A stretch of DNA of 64,000 bases, taken from positions 186,001 to 250,000 of the forward strand of contig OZ221971.1 in the NCBI GenBank assembly GCA_965119685.1, written 5' to 3'. Positions 8,768 through 15,372 of this stretch are shown one piece after another (the stretch's first letter is position 1; the number at the start of each line of letters is the position of its first letter). The stretch comes from Merdibacter sp965119685 (GTDB lineage: Bacteria; Bacillota_I; Bacilli_A; Erysipelotrichales; Erysipelotrichaceae). The position numbers were made by a program, and so were the translations under genes. The notes under the pieces were generated by a model. The model was not told where the DNA came from. It saw nothing but the letters and a program-made list of their open reading frames with translations, and ran no database searches.

Positions 8768-9208
8768 TTGATTATAAAGGCGGTGGTATGTAATGGGAAA
8801 ATTTTAATTATTAATTTTTCTGAAAAGGAAGAAAAACTTTGTAAAAAGGTTATTCAGTGGTTATCTGATGAATTAGATATTACTATCGTTCCAATAAAAC
8901 AGCAGATGAATAATTTTCATATTGACCCATTAACACGCACCTATGTCAAAAATACTGGAGAAACGGTATATTTGACCGCAAAACAATTCGACCTATTGTA
9001 TTTTCTTTTCAGCCATAGAGGACAGGTATTTACAAAAGAACAGATTTACGAAAATGTGTGGGGGTATGACAATGCGCCAGACGCAAGCAATCTTTCCTCG
9101 TTCATCAGAAAGCTAAGACTAAAAATCGAGCCATACCCAGACAATCCACGATACATCATCACTGTCTGGGGTGTGGGTTATAAATTCAGTGAAAAAGAAA
9201 AACCGTAG
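8768..9208 (+). CDS. winged-helix DNA-binding protein, response-regulator remnant without receiver
   Basis: The C-terminal 90 residues are an OmpR/PhoB-type winged helix (VYLTAKQFDLLYFLFSHRG, FTKEQIYENVWGY, SFIRKLRLKIE, ITVWGVGYKF). The first 50 residues do not form a receiver domain and no phosphoacceptor Asp motif is visible. The start is uncertain: TTG at 8768 has no good ribosome binding site, and GTG at 8783 is also possible. Base composition changes from cargo-like AT-rich to backbone-like at about 8900-8950. This suggests that cargo insertion cut a response-regulator gene and left its DNA-binding end. It may be a non-functional remnant or a constitutive binder. Confidence 0.6.
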   Translation: MIIKAVVCNGKILIINFSEKEEKLCKKVIQWLSDELDITIVPIKQQMNNFHIDPLTRTYVKNTGETVYLTAKQFDLLYFLFSHRGQVFTKEQIYENVWGYDNAPDASNLSSFIRKLRLKIEPYPDNPRYIITVWGVGYKFSEKEKP

Positions 9209-9249
9209 CTGTACTTCACAATTCATTGTGATCTGCACGCTACGGTTTT
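9199..9249. terminator. bidirectional terminator between the winged-helix gene and the XRE gene
   Basis: The outer stem is AAAACCGTAGC / GCTACGGTTTT (11 bp). Inside it is a second palindrome (TCACAAT / ATTGTGA). It lies between convergent genes and serves both. Confidence 0.85.
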
Positions 9250-9610
9250 ATCTATTGAACTGATTTCTTACTTCTTTGTCCCTACGCATGGCTGATTTTG
9301 CACATTTCAGCAGGTCAACTAAAAATCGGGTTTCGTATTCGTCGCAATCCTCAAAAATCTCTTTTGCTTCTCCCTTGAAAATATTGTCTGAAGCAAGTAC
9401 ATTATCACATAGGAGAACATCAACTGATACGGAAAGAGCATTGGCAATCTCAATCAGTGTCGGCAGGCTGACTTTTGTTTTCCCTGTCTCCACGTTGCTC
9501 ATGTGGGCTGGGGTAATATCTATAATGTCTGCGACGGCTTCCTGTGTTATGCCTTTCTTAATTCGTGCTATTTTAATACGCTGTCCGATTGCTTTATAGT
9601 CTATTTCCAC
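9248..9610 (-). CDS. XRE-family repressor (Tn916 Orf9-like)
   Basis: A lambda-repressor-type DNA-binding protein expected to hold down transcription of the regulatory end of the element. The 120-residue protein has an N-terminal Cro/CI helix-turn-helix (IGQRIKIARIKKGITQEAVA, then HMSNVETGKTKVSLPTLIEI) and a short acidic helical C-terminus. It starts with GTG after AGGAGAGG. It runs against the other genes, as Tn916 orf9 does. The intergenic palindrome at 9654-9675 is a likely operator. Confidence 0.88.
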   Translation of the reverse strand: MEIDYKAIGQRIKIARIKKGITQEAVADIIDITPAHMSNVETGKTKVSLPTLIEIANALSVSVDVLLCDNVLASDNIFKGEAKEIFEDCDEYETRFLVDLLKCAKSAMRRDKEVRNQFNR

Positions 9611-9640
9611 AGTTTTCCTCTCCTTTCTTGCTTTTCATTA

Positions 9641-9675
9641 TTGTAACTATTCACAGAGTGTAATATAATACTCTG
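9641..9675 (+). promoter_or_regulatory. promoter with overlapping palindromic operator
   Basis: The -35 box is TTGTAA (9641-9646), the spacer 17 bases and the -10 box TATAAT (9664-9669). The -10 box lies inside the perfect inverted repeat CAGAGT-N10-ACTCTG (9654-9675). This fits repression of the rightward small genes by the adjacent XRE protein. Confidence 0.75.
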
Positions 9676-9760
9676 TATAGATGAAACATTTACTCACTAT
9701 ATTTTTGGCGGATTTTTTGAAATATATCATTAATTTTGAGAAAAGAGGTGTTCTGACCGT

Positions 9761-9985
9761 ATGATGAAATTCAGTAAAAGGGACAGCAAAAAAATGATAA
9801 AAGAAATGGCTCGTCTGCATGGGCTTTCTGTTTCAGAAGTCCGTGAGCAGATACAGGGGAAAATCATAGACGCAATGAACAGTGACGACCCAGAACAGCA
9901 GGCACAGTTTAAGCGTCTGTTTGGCAACAGTACACCTACACCAGAGGAATTTATCTGTATTGCCAGCAGACAGTTAAAATTTTAA
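9761..9985 (+). CDS. small hypothetical element protein, 74 aa
   Basis: A small charged protein (KFSKRDSKKMIKEMARLHGL near the start) with helical predicted character and no membrane segment. I do not recognise a defined family. A strong promoter at 9641-9669 and the ribosome binding site AAGAGGTG support expression. Two ATGs stand in tandem at 9761 and 9764. It begins a two-gene unit with the next reading frame, 19 bases downstream. Similar small genes lie at this place in Tn916-like elements. Confidence 0.7.
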   Translation: MMKFSKRDSKKMIKEMARLHGLSVSEVREQIQGKIIDAMNSDDPEQQAQFKRLFGNSTPTPEEFICIASRQLKF

Positions 9986-10004
9986 TGATTTAGGAGTGGC
10001 TATT

Positions 10005-10370
10005 ATGGGACAAGCAGAGAAGCAAAAGGAAGTGTTTCTGTCCGTATGCGGACAGCATGACTACAACTTACTGACGGGCAAGGAAGCCATGACACAGACA
10101 GATTTTGAACGTATCACCTATATTACTATGGCTCTGGGCTATACTTCCTATACACAGGAATTGATTGGTGAACATTTGGACTTGGCGTGCAATGAAGCGG
10201 AACGGGCAGACAGGGAATTTGATATTCTGCAAGACTATCCTGCTTATTATGATGATGAAAACGTCTATGAACAGAGAGATAAATGGCTGGCAGACTTCAT
10301 CAGTCAAGTACCGCCAGCAAAGCAGGACGATATTCGCCAGCTCATTAAAGAAAATACAGAGATTATCTGA
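10005..10370 (+). CDS. small acidic element protein, 121 aa
   Basis: A 121-residue acidic, mostly helical protein (QAEKQKEVFLSVCGQ, then NEAERADREFDILQDY). It has no signal peptide and no motif I can name. The ATG at 10005 has TTTAGGAG at normal distance; the GTG at 9996 overlaps that site and is less likely. A terminator follows at 10378. It probably acts with the 74-residue protein upstream in control or maintenance of the element, but this is inferred only from position. Confidence 0.7.
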   Translation: MGQAEKQKEVFLSVCGQHDYNLLTGKEAMTQTDFERITYITMALGYTSYTQELIGEHLDLACNEAERADREFDILQDYPAYYDDENVYEQRDKWLADFISQVPPAKQDDIRQLIKENTEII

Positions 10371-10377
10371 TACACAG

Positions 10378-10424
10378 GGTTATCGCAATCACGGCATTTA
10401 TGCTGGGGGTGATAGCCTTTTTTT
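10378..10424 (+). terminator. terminator after the two small element genes
   Basis: GGTTATC pairs with GATAGCC (one G-U) and is followed by seven T. A second perfect inverted repeat (AGTTCCTG / CAGGAACT, 10425-10448) follows at once. Confidence 0.7.
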
Positions 10425-10650
10425 AGTTCCTGCCAAAAAACAGGAACTTGGACGGAATTAGGACGGATTTATCTTTTATGCTTATCCTGTTGAAATTTGC
10501 CTTATTTTGGCAAGGCGGTTTCTTCACGGGAGGATTACGAATGACAGGAGCGCATAAAAGAAAATCATCAAAAAAGTTTTAATCCATGTTAAGGGAGTTT
10601 ACAACTATTTCCGTGTAGAATTTCCTCAATATTTGTCGATTATATTCGCT

Positions 10651-10689
10651 AAAGCTCAACGAGGTTATCAAAACTTCTTGGGCTTTTTT
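10651..10689 (+). terminator. terminator-like hairpin in the leader of the sigma factor
   Basis: AAAGCTCAA pairs with TTGGGCTTT through one G-U pair and runs into a T tract. Lying 120 bases before the sigma-factor start, it could be an attenuator. Confidence 0.55.
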
Positions 10690-10811
10690 GCTTTTTCTGG
10701 ATTTCTTTTTCAAACTTTGCCAGTTCATATCCTCTCATTTGTATTAATGACGGAAAGGGGGAAGGAACGGTTACAATCACCGCCTTTTGACAAGCGAAAG
10801 GAGGTGAAAAT

Positions 10812-11240
10812 GTGAAAAGACCCACTTCTCCGGAAGATGTTCAGAAAGTCTTTGACTGTTACTGCAAGAAGATTTTGAAGAATGAAGCAATCAATATTCA
10901 GAAGCACAACCAGCGTATGAACGATTTGCAGATTTCCTTTTCAGAACTCACGCCAGAACAGCTTGCGGAACTCTCGACTTATGATGATTATTCCACAGAC
11001 TATGACCTTTACAAAGTCATGGGCTATGACGTGAAAATCAAGAATGAGCTGTTGAGTGAAGCATTGCAGGAACTTTCTGAGGAAGAACGCTTTATCTTGT
11101 TGCTCTACGGTTTAGGCTTCAACGACGGCGAGATTGCCGACTTGCTGAAAATTGTACGCCGTACAGTGAACTATAAGCGTCAAAGAGGATTTGAAAAAGT
11201 CAGAAAAAGAATGGAGGAAAAACAGCATGAAGAAGAATAA
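10812..11240 (+). CDS. sigma-70 family RNA polymerase sigma factor (Tn916 Orf7-like)
   Basis: A small sigma-like regulator of the element, 142 residues. The C-terminal half holds a region-4-type helix-turn-helix (LSEEERFILLLYGLGFNDGE, IADLLKIVRRTVNYKRQRG). Length and position match Tn916 Orf7, which is needed for full transfer-gene expression. The start is GTG after AAAGGAGGTG, a near-perfect ribosome binding site. The 3' end overlaps the next gene by 14 bases. Confidence 0.88.
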   Translation: MKRPTSPEDVQKVFDCYCKKILKNEAINIQKHNQRMNDLQISFSELTPEQLAELSTYDDYSTDYDLYKVMGYDVKIKNELLSEALQELSEEERFILLLYGLGFNDGEIADLLKIVRRTVNYKRQRGFEKVRKRMEEKQHEEE

Positions 11241-11475
11241 AGCGGTACATAAAGGCAATGGCTTATTGCCTTACCCTGTTATCGTTTCCGCTTCACAGGG
11301 CGATATTCTGGCTATGAATGTTGTCTTATGCCATTACGAGCCATACATTGCCCGCTTGTCCATGCGAACAAGTATTGACGAATACGGCAATCCTCACACC
11401 AGCGTTGACGAGGATATGCGTAGCCGTCTGGAAGCAAAACTGATTGAGCAGGTACTTAATTTCAAAGTAGCTTAA
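11227..11475 (+). CDS. helix-turn-helix element protein (Tn916 Orf8-like)
   Basis: A 82-residue protein with the pattern of the short HTH family of Tn916 Orf8 (LPYPVIVSASQGDILAMNVV, then YEPYIARLSMR). It partners the sigma-like protein in control of the element. The ATG at 11227 follows GGAGG and overlaps the end of the sigma-factor gene, so the two are translated together. A start further upstream would lie inside the sigma gene without a ribosome binding site. Confidence 0.85.
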   Translation: MKKNKAVHKGNGLLPYPVIVSASQGDILAMNVVLCHYEPYIARLSMRTSIDEYGNPHTSVDEDMRSRLEAKLIEQVLNFKVA

Positions 11476-11905
11476 AACTACGTCCTATTGCAGAGTGACG
11501 CATTATCCCCTTTCCTGCGTCCTCTCTGGGGCTTGTATATCTATCAAAGTCTATATGACCTCATATGGGCTTTGACAGGCGTATAAGCCGTTGTGGTCTT
11601 TGACAACTGAATAAAGCAGACAGATACGTTTGTGATACAGCGAGCCACGGGAACTGTACGCCATGACCTTTCCAAAAGGAAGCGAGCGACCCACGCAGTG
11701 ATCCGAGAGCGACCTTTGGAAAAGTCGCCCCGCCATGACCTGTATTCACAGGATAATGATACGTCCCAGAGGTGGTTTTGCTCATAGGAATGAGATTGGT
11801 TGAGATACCAGCGGAGCTTTTCCAGAGCCGTCTGTCTGCTTCCCAAAATACAGGAAAGGGGGTGTTGCAAAATAAGTGATACTGATATGCTTATTTTGCT
11901 GATAT
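11476..11905. other. 430-base structured non-coding region upstream of excisionase
   Basis: No reading frame here has a credible start. The region is rich in short inverted repeats, for example CTTTCC-AAAA-GGAAG near 11669 and TTTTCCAAAGGTCGC-type copies on both strands. It ends with the hairpin at 11867-11899. Regions like this in related elements carry recombination and regulatory sites; a structured RNA is possible. Confidence 0.5.
11867..11899 (+). promoter_or_regulatory. perfect hairpin directly before the excisionase start
   Basis: GCAAAATAAG and CTTATTTTGC form a perfect 10-bp stem with a 13-base loop, ending six bases before the xis ATG. It would cover the translation start region, so it may limit excisionase synthesis or act as a protein-binding site. 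Confidence 0.6.
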
Positions 11906-12100
11906 ATGAACAAGACAAAAGAGCGAAAAACCAGCCAGCCGATTACTGTTGATATAGAGGGACTTTCTGCTATGCTCTCATGCGGTCATGCTACGGCAAG
12001 GAAAATCGGTGAGCAGGCAGAAGCAAAAATTGTCATAGGTCGCAGGGTTCTTTACTCCGTGGAAAGGGTCAAAAAATATCTGCTTTACCTTGCAGAATAG
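11906..12100 (+). CDS. xis: excisionase
   Basis: A 64-residue winged-helix recombination directionality factor that bends the element ends and steers the integrase to excision. The pattern ITVDIEGLSAMLSCGHATAR followed by GRRVLYSVERVKKYL is that of short excisionases with a MerR-like fold. It lies 104 bases before the integrase, as in Tn916, although the sequence is not close to Tn916 Xis. No classical ribosome binding site is visible and a perfect hairpin lies at its start. Confidence 0.82.
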   Translation: MNKTKERKTSQPITVDIEGLSAMLSCGHATARKIGEQAEAKIVIGRRVLYSVERVKKYLLYLAE

Positions 12101-12204
12101 TACAGTCTTCTATTTATGTTCTTGCGGAAATATGGTATAATTATTTATAGGCAAACCACGCTGTGAGAACATGAAAAGAGGGCTACAAGAAAGGAATGGT
12201 TCTC

Positions 12205-13425
12205 ATGGCAGTTAGCAGAAAAGACCCGAAAGGGAGAAAATTAAGAGAGGGCGAAAGCTGGCGTAATGACGACAGATACAGTTATCGCTTCACAGATATA
12301 AGAACAGGAAAACGTCGCACAATCTATGCACAGGATTTACCAGAGCTTAGAGAGAAAGAAAAAAAGATTGCAAAGGATATGGACGACAACATTCTGACAG
12401 ACAGTGCAATCAAGAAAATGACGTTAAACACCTTGTTCGAGCGATACATGGCGACCCGTGAACTGAAAGAGCCTACACGAGTGAATTACATTCGTGTATG
12501 GAATAATCGGGTGAAAGATGAAATCGGCAACATTAAAGTTGTCCAGATGTTACCCTCTCACATTAAAGCCTACTATTCAAAATTATCCAAAGCTGGATAT
12601 GCTCATTCTACTATCAAGTATATTAACAACATGATTTTTCCTGCGTTGGAAATGGCGGTTGATGATGATATTATCCGTAAAAATCCAGCAAAAGGTTCTA
12701 TCAGCGATTATGGCAGACCAGCAGAGGAACGTGTGGCGTTGACAATCTCACAACAGGAAAAGCTCATTGATTTTGTGAAGCAGAGCAATGTCTACAATAC
12801 CTATTATCCTATGCTTACGATTATGATAGGCACAGGGTTAAGGTGTGGAGAGCTGATCGGTCTTACATGGAAAGACGTGGACACGAGAGCAAGACGCTTG
12901 AATGTAGACCACCAGCTTATTTACAAGAACTATGGAGACGGCTGTCGTTTCCATATCTCTACTCCAAAGACGGACTCTGGTATTCGTGTGATACCTATGA
13001 CGCAGGAAGTACAGAAAGCATTTGAAGAGCAGAGAAAAATCAACTTCATGCTGGCAAAAGATAAGTCTTATGAGGTGGACGGATATTCTGGTTTTGTTTT
13101 CACTGCTAAATCCGGCAGACCGCTTATGCCTTATGGTGTAAACAGTGTATTGTATAACATTGTAGACGCTTATAACAAAGCGGAAGTCCAAAAAGCAAAG
13201 AAAGAACACAGGAAAGCAGAACTGCTTCCAAAGGTTTCCGCTCATGTTATGCGACACACAGCCTGCACGAGAATGGCAGAGTGCCGTATGGACATTAAGG
13301 TATTACAGTACATCATGGGACACGCTCATTTTGATGTGACTATGGAAGTGTATAACCACTTGGGCGACAGAGCAAGGATTGAAAACGAGATAGCAAAGCT
13401 GGATAGTATGGCAGTGAACTTCTGA
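12205..13425 (+). CDS. int: tyrosine integrase of the conjugative element
   Basis: It inserts and excises the element by site-specific recombination. The 406-residue protein has an N-terminal arm-binding domain like that of Tn916 Int (DRYSYRFTDIRTGKRRTIYA). A core-binding SAM-like domain covers about residues 70-170. The catalytic domain has Arg in GTGLRCGELIGLTW, Lys in TPKTDSG, HVMRHT (His-x-x-Arg), GHAHF and the nucleophile Tyr in MEVYNHL. All catalytic residues are present. The ATG at 12205 has AAGGA at nine bases; the ATG at 12196 touches that site. Repeats that may be arm sites follow the stop codon. Confidence 0.95.
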   Translation: MAVSRKDPKGRKLREGESWRNDDRYSYRFTDIRTGKRRTIYAQDLPELREKEKKIAKDMDDNILTDSAIKKMTLNTLFERYMATRELKEPTRVNYIRVWNNRVKDEIGNIKVVQMLPSHIKAYYSKLSKAGYAHSTIKYINNMIFPALEMAVDDDIIRKNPAKGSISDYGRPAEERVALTISQQEKLIDFVKQSNVYNTYYPMLTIMIGTGLRCGELIGLTWKDVDTRARRLNVDHQLIYKNYGDGCRFHISTPKTDSGIRVIPMTQEVQKAFEEQRKINFMLAKDKSYEVDGYSGFVFTAKSGRPLMPYGVNSVLYNIVDAYNKAEVQKAKKEHRKAELLPKVSAHVMRHTACTRMAECRMDIKVLQYIMGHAHFDVTMEVYNHLGDRARIENEIAKLDSMAVNF

Positions 13426-13463
13426 CACCATAAAAGAAAAAATTGGTGTCAAATTGGTGTCAA
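13423..13463. repeat. arm-type repeats at the integrase end
   Basis: ATTGGTGTCAA occurs twice in perfect tandem (13442-13452, 13453-13463), and TGACACCA at 13423-13430 is an inverted copy of its core. Repeats like this beside the integrase gene are typical Int arm-binding sites near an element end. Confidence 0.65.
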
Positions 13464-13782
13464 ACCTAAGAAAAATGACAATTTCAAGAGTGGAAAATGC
13501 CTGCAAACCATTGATTTTACAGGGTTTGCAAAAAAATATAAAAATTATTAGCACTCGAAACAGGAGAGTGCTAAAAATGGACAGTTCCTTAGATTTGTCT
13601 AAATGTTTCTTTGCTTTTCACTCGTTTCCCCATAATGGAAAGAAGCTCTCTCACGCAATATCCGCTATCCATGCCTGAGAATGAATAGAGAGGAATTGTA
13701 AAATGGGCGATTTTCGTTGAAATCATCGAAAACGCAAAACAAAAACTGCCCGCCAAAGGAAACAGCGGACAGCTTCTCTCTT
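13426..13782. other. non-coding element/chromosome junction
   Basis: It holds the arm repeats, an inverted repeat (TGCAAACC 13502-13509 / GGTTTGCA 13523-13530), a CIRCE operator (13548-13574) and about 200 bases without a gene. The exact attachment core cannot be fixed without the left end of the element. Confidence 0.6.
13548..13574. promoter_or_regulatory. perfect CIRCE (HrcA) operator
   Basis: TTAGCACTC-N9-GAGTGCTAA, identical to the CIRCE consensus bound by the heat-shock repressor HrcA. A possible promoter lies upstream (TTTACA, 17-base spacer, TAAAAA). No chaperone or protease gene follows in either direction; the nearest rightward sequence is the convergent PHP gene. Confidence 0.9.
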
Positions 13783-15300
13783 TTATTCGCGCAAATCGTC
13801 TGCGGAGGCAGTAGTCAAAATCTCCACTAAGGAGAGCGCCTGCTTCGGGCAGTGCGTAACGCCCAGATAATGCTGCGGATGGGTTGCTCCGTGATAGTCG
13901 CTGCCGGCGCTGACAAACAGCTTGTGCTCCTTGGCCAGCTTTAACAGCCGCGTCATCGTCTCTTTCTTCACTAACGGAGAGAACACCTCGATGCCGTCAA
14001 ACCCCTCGGCCAGCACCTGCGTGAGGAAACGATCGTCAAAATCGTCGCAGCCCCAGCTGGACAGCACGGCGATGCCATCGGCAAGATGGACGATTTCCAA
14101 GACATCGTGCAGCGTCGGATAGCTGCATTCCACATAGCACGGTCCGCCCTCGTCAAATACATCCTTCGCAAAGCGCTCCACCGCCTGCTCGTCGCTGGCA
14201 GAGCTTTCCAGATAACGCTGAATGAGCGGATATTGACGATAGACCTCGTGGTCAAACACCAGCTGAGCAATCTGCTTGCCGCTGACGTTTTGAAAGCGCG
14301 TCTTTTCTAACAGGCGATCCATATCCACTACGATGCCGGCATAGTCCTCCAGCTTTTTCGCACGTTCGATGCTGGCGGTCTTCTCCCGTTTTAACGATTC
14401 GCTCTCCACCGCGTCAAACAGCTCGTTGCGCTCGTCGATATAATAGCCCAGCACGCGCAGCCGCTCGCCGCGGTACATGCAGTCGATCTCGATGCCCGGG
14501 ATGTACTTCACCCCATACAGCACGCTGAGCCGCTTGGCCTGCGTATTTGCCCGCACACAGTTGTGATCGGTGATTGAAATGGTCGTACAGCCGGCCTCTT
14601 TCGCCTTGATGAACAGATCTTCCACGCTGTAATAGCCATCATCGCTGAAATTGGAATGAATGTGCAAATCAATCGGCGACAGCTCCAGCTCCTTTTTCAC
14701 ATCCTGCTCAAAGCGGATGTTGACTAACGGCTCATAGATAACGCGCGTGCCCAAAATCCAATCGGCAATCGTGCGCTGTCCCGGAGAGACGAGGGCAACG
14801 ATGCTGTTGAGCACCCAGAAAGCGATCATGCCAAGCACGCTGAAGAAATATCCCAGCACCGCCACCGGCAGTCCTACTTCGATGACCTCCCGCAGCAGCA
14901 GGATGAGCACGCCCGCCTCCTTGTTATCGCGGCGGACGACCTTCAACCCGGTCAAAAACCGCCCTAAGCTCAAGCCGTGAGAGCGAAGCGAGAGCCAGCC
15001 CGTCAAACCAAGACTGGTTAACGCCATCAGCACCAGCGTAATCCAATACATCGGCGTCAGCAGAAACACCGGCAAGATGCCGCAGATGATCAGCACAAAG
15101 ACTAGCACCCAAAGAAGTGCAGGCAGCAGCGTAACGCACAGATCAATCATATAGGAATAGCTGTGATCCTCGATCGTCTCCCGATTACGCGCTAACGGTT
15201 TTGCCCGGCGATATCCCTGCTGGCGATAGATTTGGGAACGCTTGGCGATATACGCCTTGCCGCGCTGGGCTGTACTGTATTGTTTTTCTTGCTTTTTCAT
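13783..15300 (-). CDS. RDD membrane domain-PHP phosphoesterase fusion protein
   Basis: A 505-residue protein. Residues about 45-200 are an RDD-type membrane domain with several hydrophobic segments, including GRFLTGLKVVRRD and the typical RTIADWILGTRVIY end. Residues about 213-495 are a PHP metallophosphoesterase domain with its metal motifs: DLHIHSNFSDDG, SITDHN, IPGIEID and VSAGSDYHG. PHP proteins of this class hydrolyse phosphoester bonds in nucleotides or RNA ends. The catalytic part is joined to the membrane and, after the last helix, should face the cytoplasm. The N-terminus is short, basic and without a signal peptide. It lies 73 bases beyond the end of fhs on the same strand and may be co-transcribed. 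Confidence 0.85.
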   Translation of the reverse strand: MKKQEKQYSTAQRGKAYIAKRSQIYRQQGYRRAKPLARNRETIEDHSYSYMIDLCVTLLPALLWVLVFVLIICGILPVFLLTPMYWITLVLMALTSLGLTGWLSLRSHGLSLGRFLTGLKVVRRDNKEAGVLILLLREVIEVGLPVAVLGYFFSVLGMIAFWVLNSIVALVSPGQRTIADWILGTRVIYEPLVNIRFEQDVKKELELSPIDLHIHSNFSDDGYYSVEDLFIKAKEAGCTTISITDHNCVRANTQAKRLSVLYGVKYIPGIEIDCMYRGERLRVLGYYIDERNELFDAVESESLKREKTASIERAKKLEDYAGIVVDMDRLLEKTRFQNVSGKQIAQLVFDHEVYRQYPLIQRYLESSASDEQAVERFAKDVFDEGGPCYVECSYPTLHDVLEIVHLADGIAVLSSWGCDDFDDRFLTQVLAEGFDGIEVFSPLVKKETMTRLLKLAKEHKLFVSAGSDYHGATHPQHYLGVTHCPKQALSLVEILTTASADDLRE

Positions 15301-15372
15301 CGCAAATCAACTCCGTTTCAGTCGTCATTCGTGATCTATTATACAGCGGAAACCGCAATCTGCCAAACCGGT

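Larger units (their letters stand above)
10371..10811. other. non-coding leader region upstream of the element sigma factor
   Basis: About 440 bases without a convincing gene. It holds the terminator at 10378-10424, the perfect inverted repeat at 10425-10448, and a terminator-like hairpin at 10651-10689 (AAAGCTCAA / TTGGGCTTT followed by T) that would act on transcripts entering the sigma-factor gene. A 60-codon frame from TTG 10633 has no ribosome binding site and is not called. Confidence 0.6.
1..13540 (+). mobile_element. Tn916-family integrative conjugative element, right part
   Basis: The gene order (VirB4 ATPase, VirB6-like membrane protein, NlpC/P60 hydrolase, TcpC, cargo, reversed XRE repressor, small genes, sigma factor, small HTH protein, excisionase, integrase) is that of Tn916 from orf16 to int. 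The left end lies outside the window. The right end is placed only roughly, after the integrase and its repeats and before or around the CIRCE site at 13548. The tet(M) slot is replaced by an AT-rich tetR-ilvBN cassette. The backbone is clearly richer in GC than the cargo, so the cargo has a separate origin. Confidence 0.9.

Noticed and set aside
10633..10815. 60-codon frame before the element sigma factor
   Set aside because: It crosses a terminator-like hairpin, lacks a ribosome binding site, and starts with TTG.
13454..13678. 74-codon frame across the CIRCE operator
   Set aside because: It runs through a perfect operator and promoter, has no ribosome binding site, and shows no protein-like pattern.
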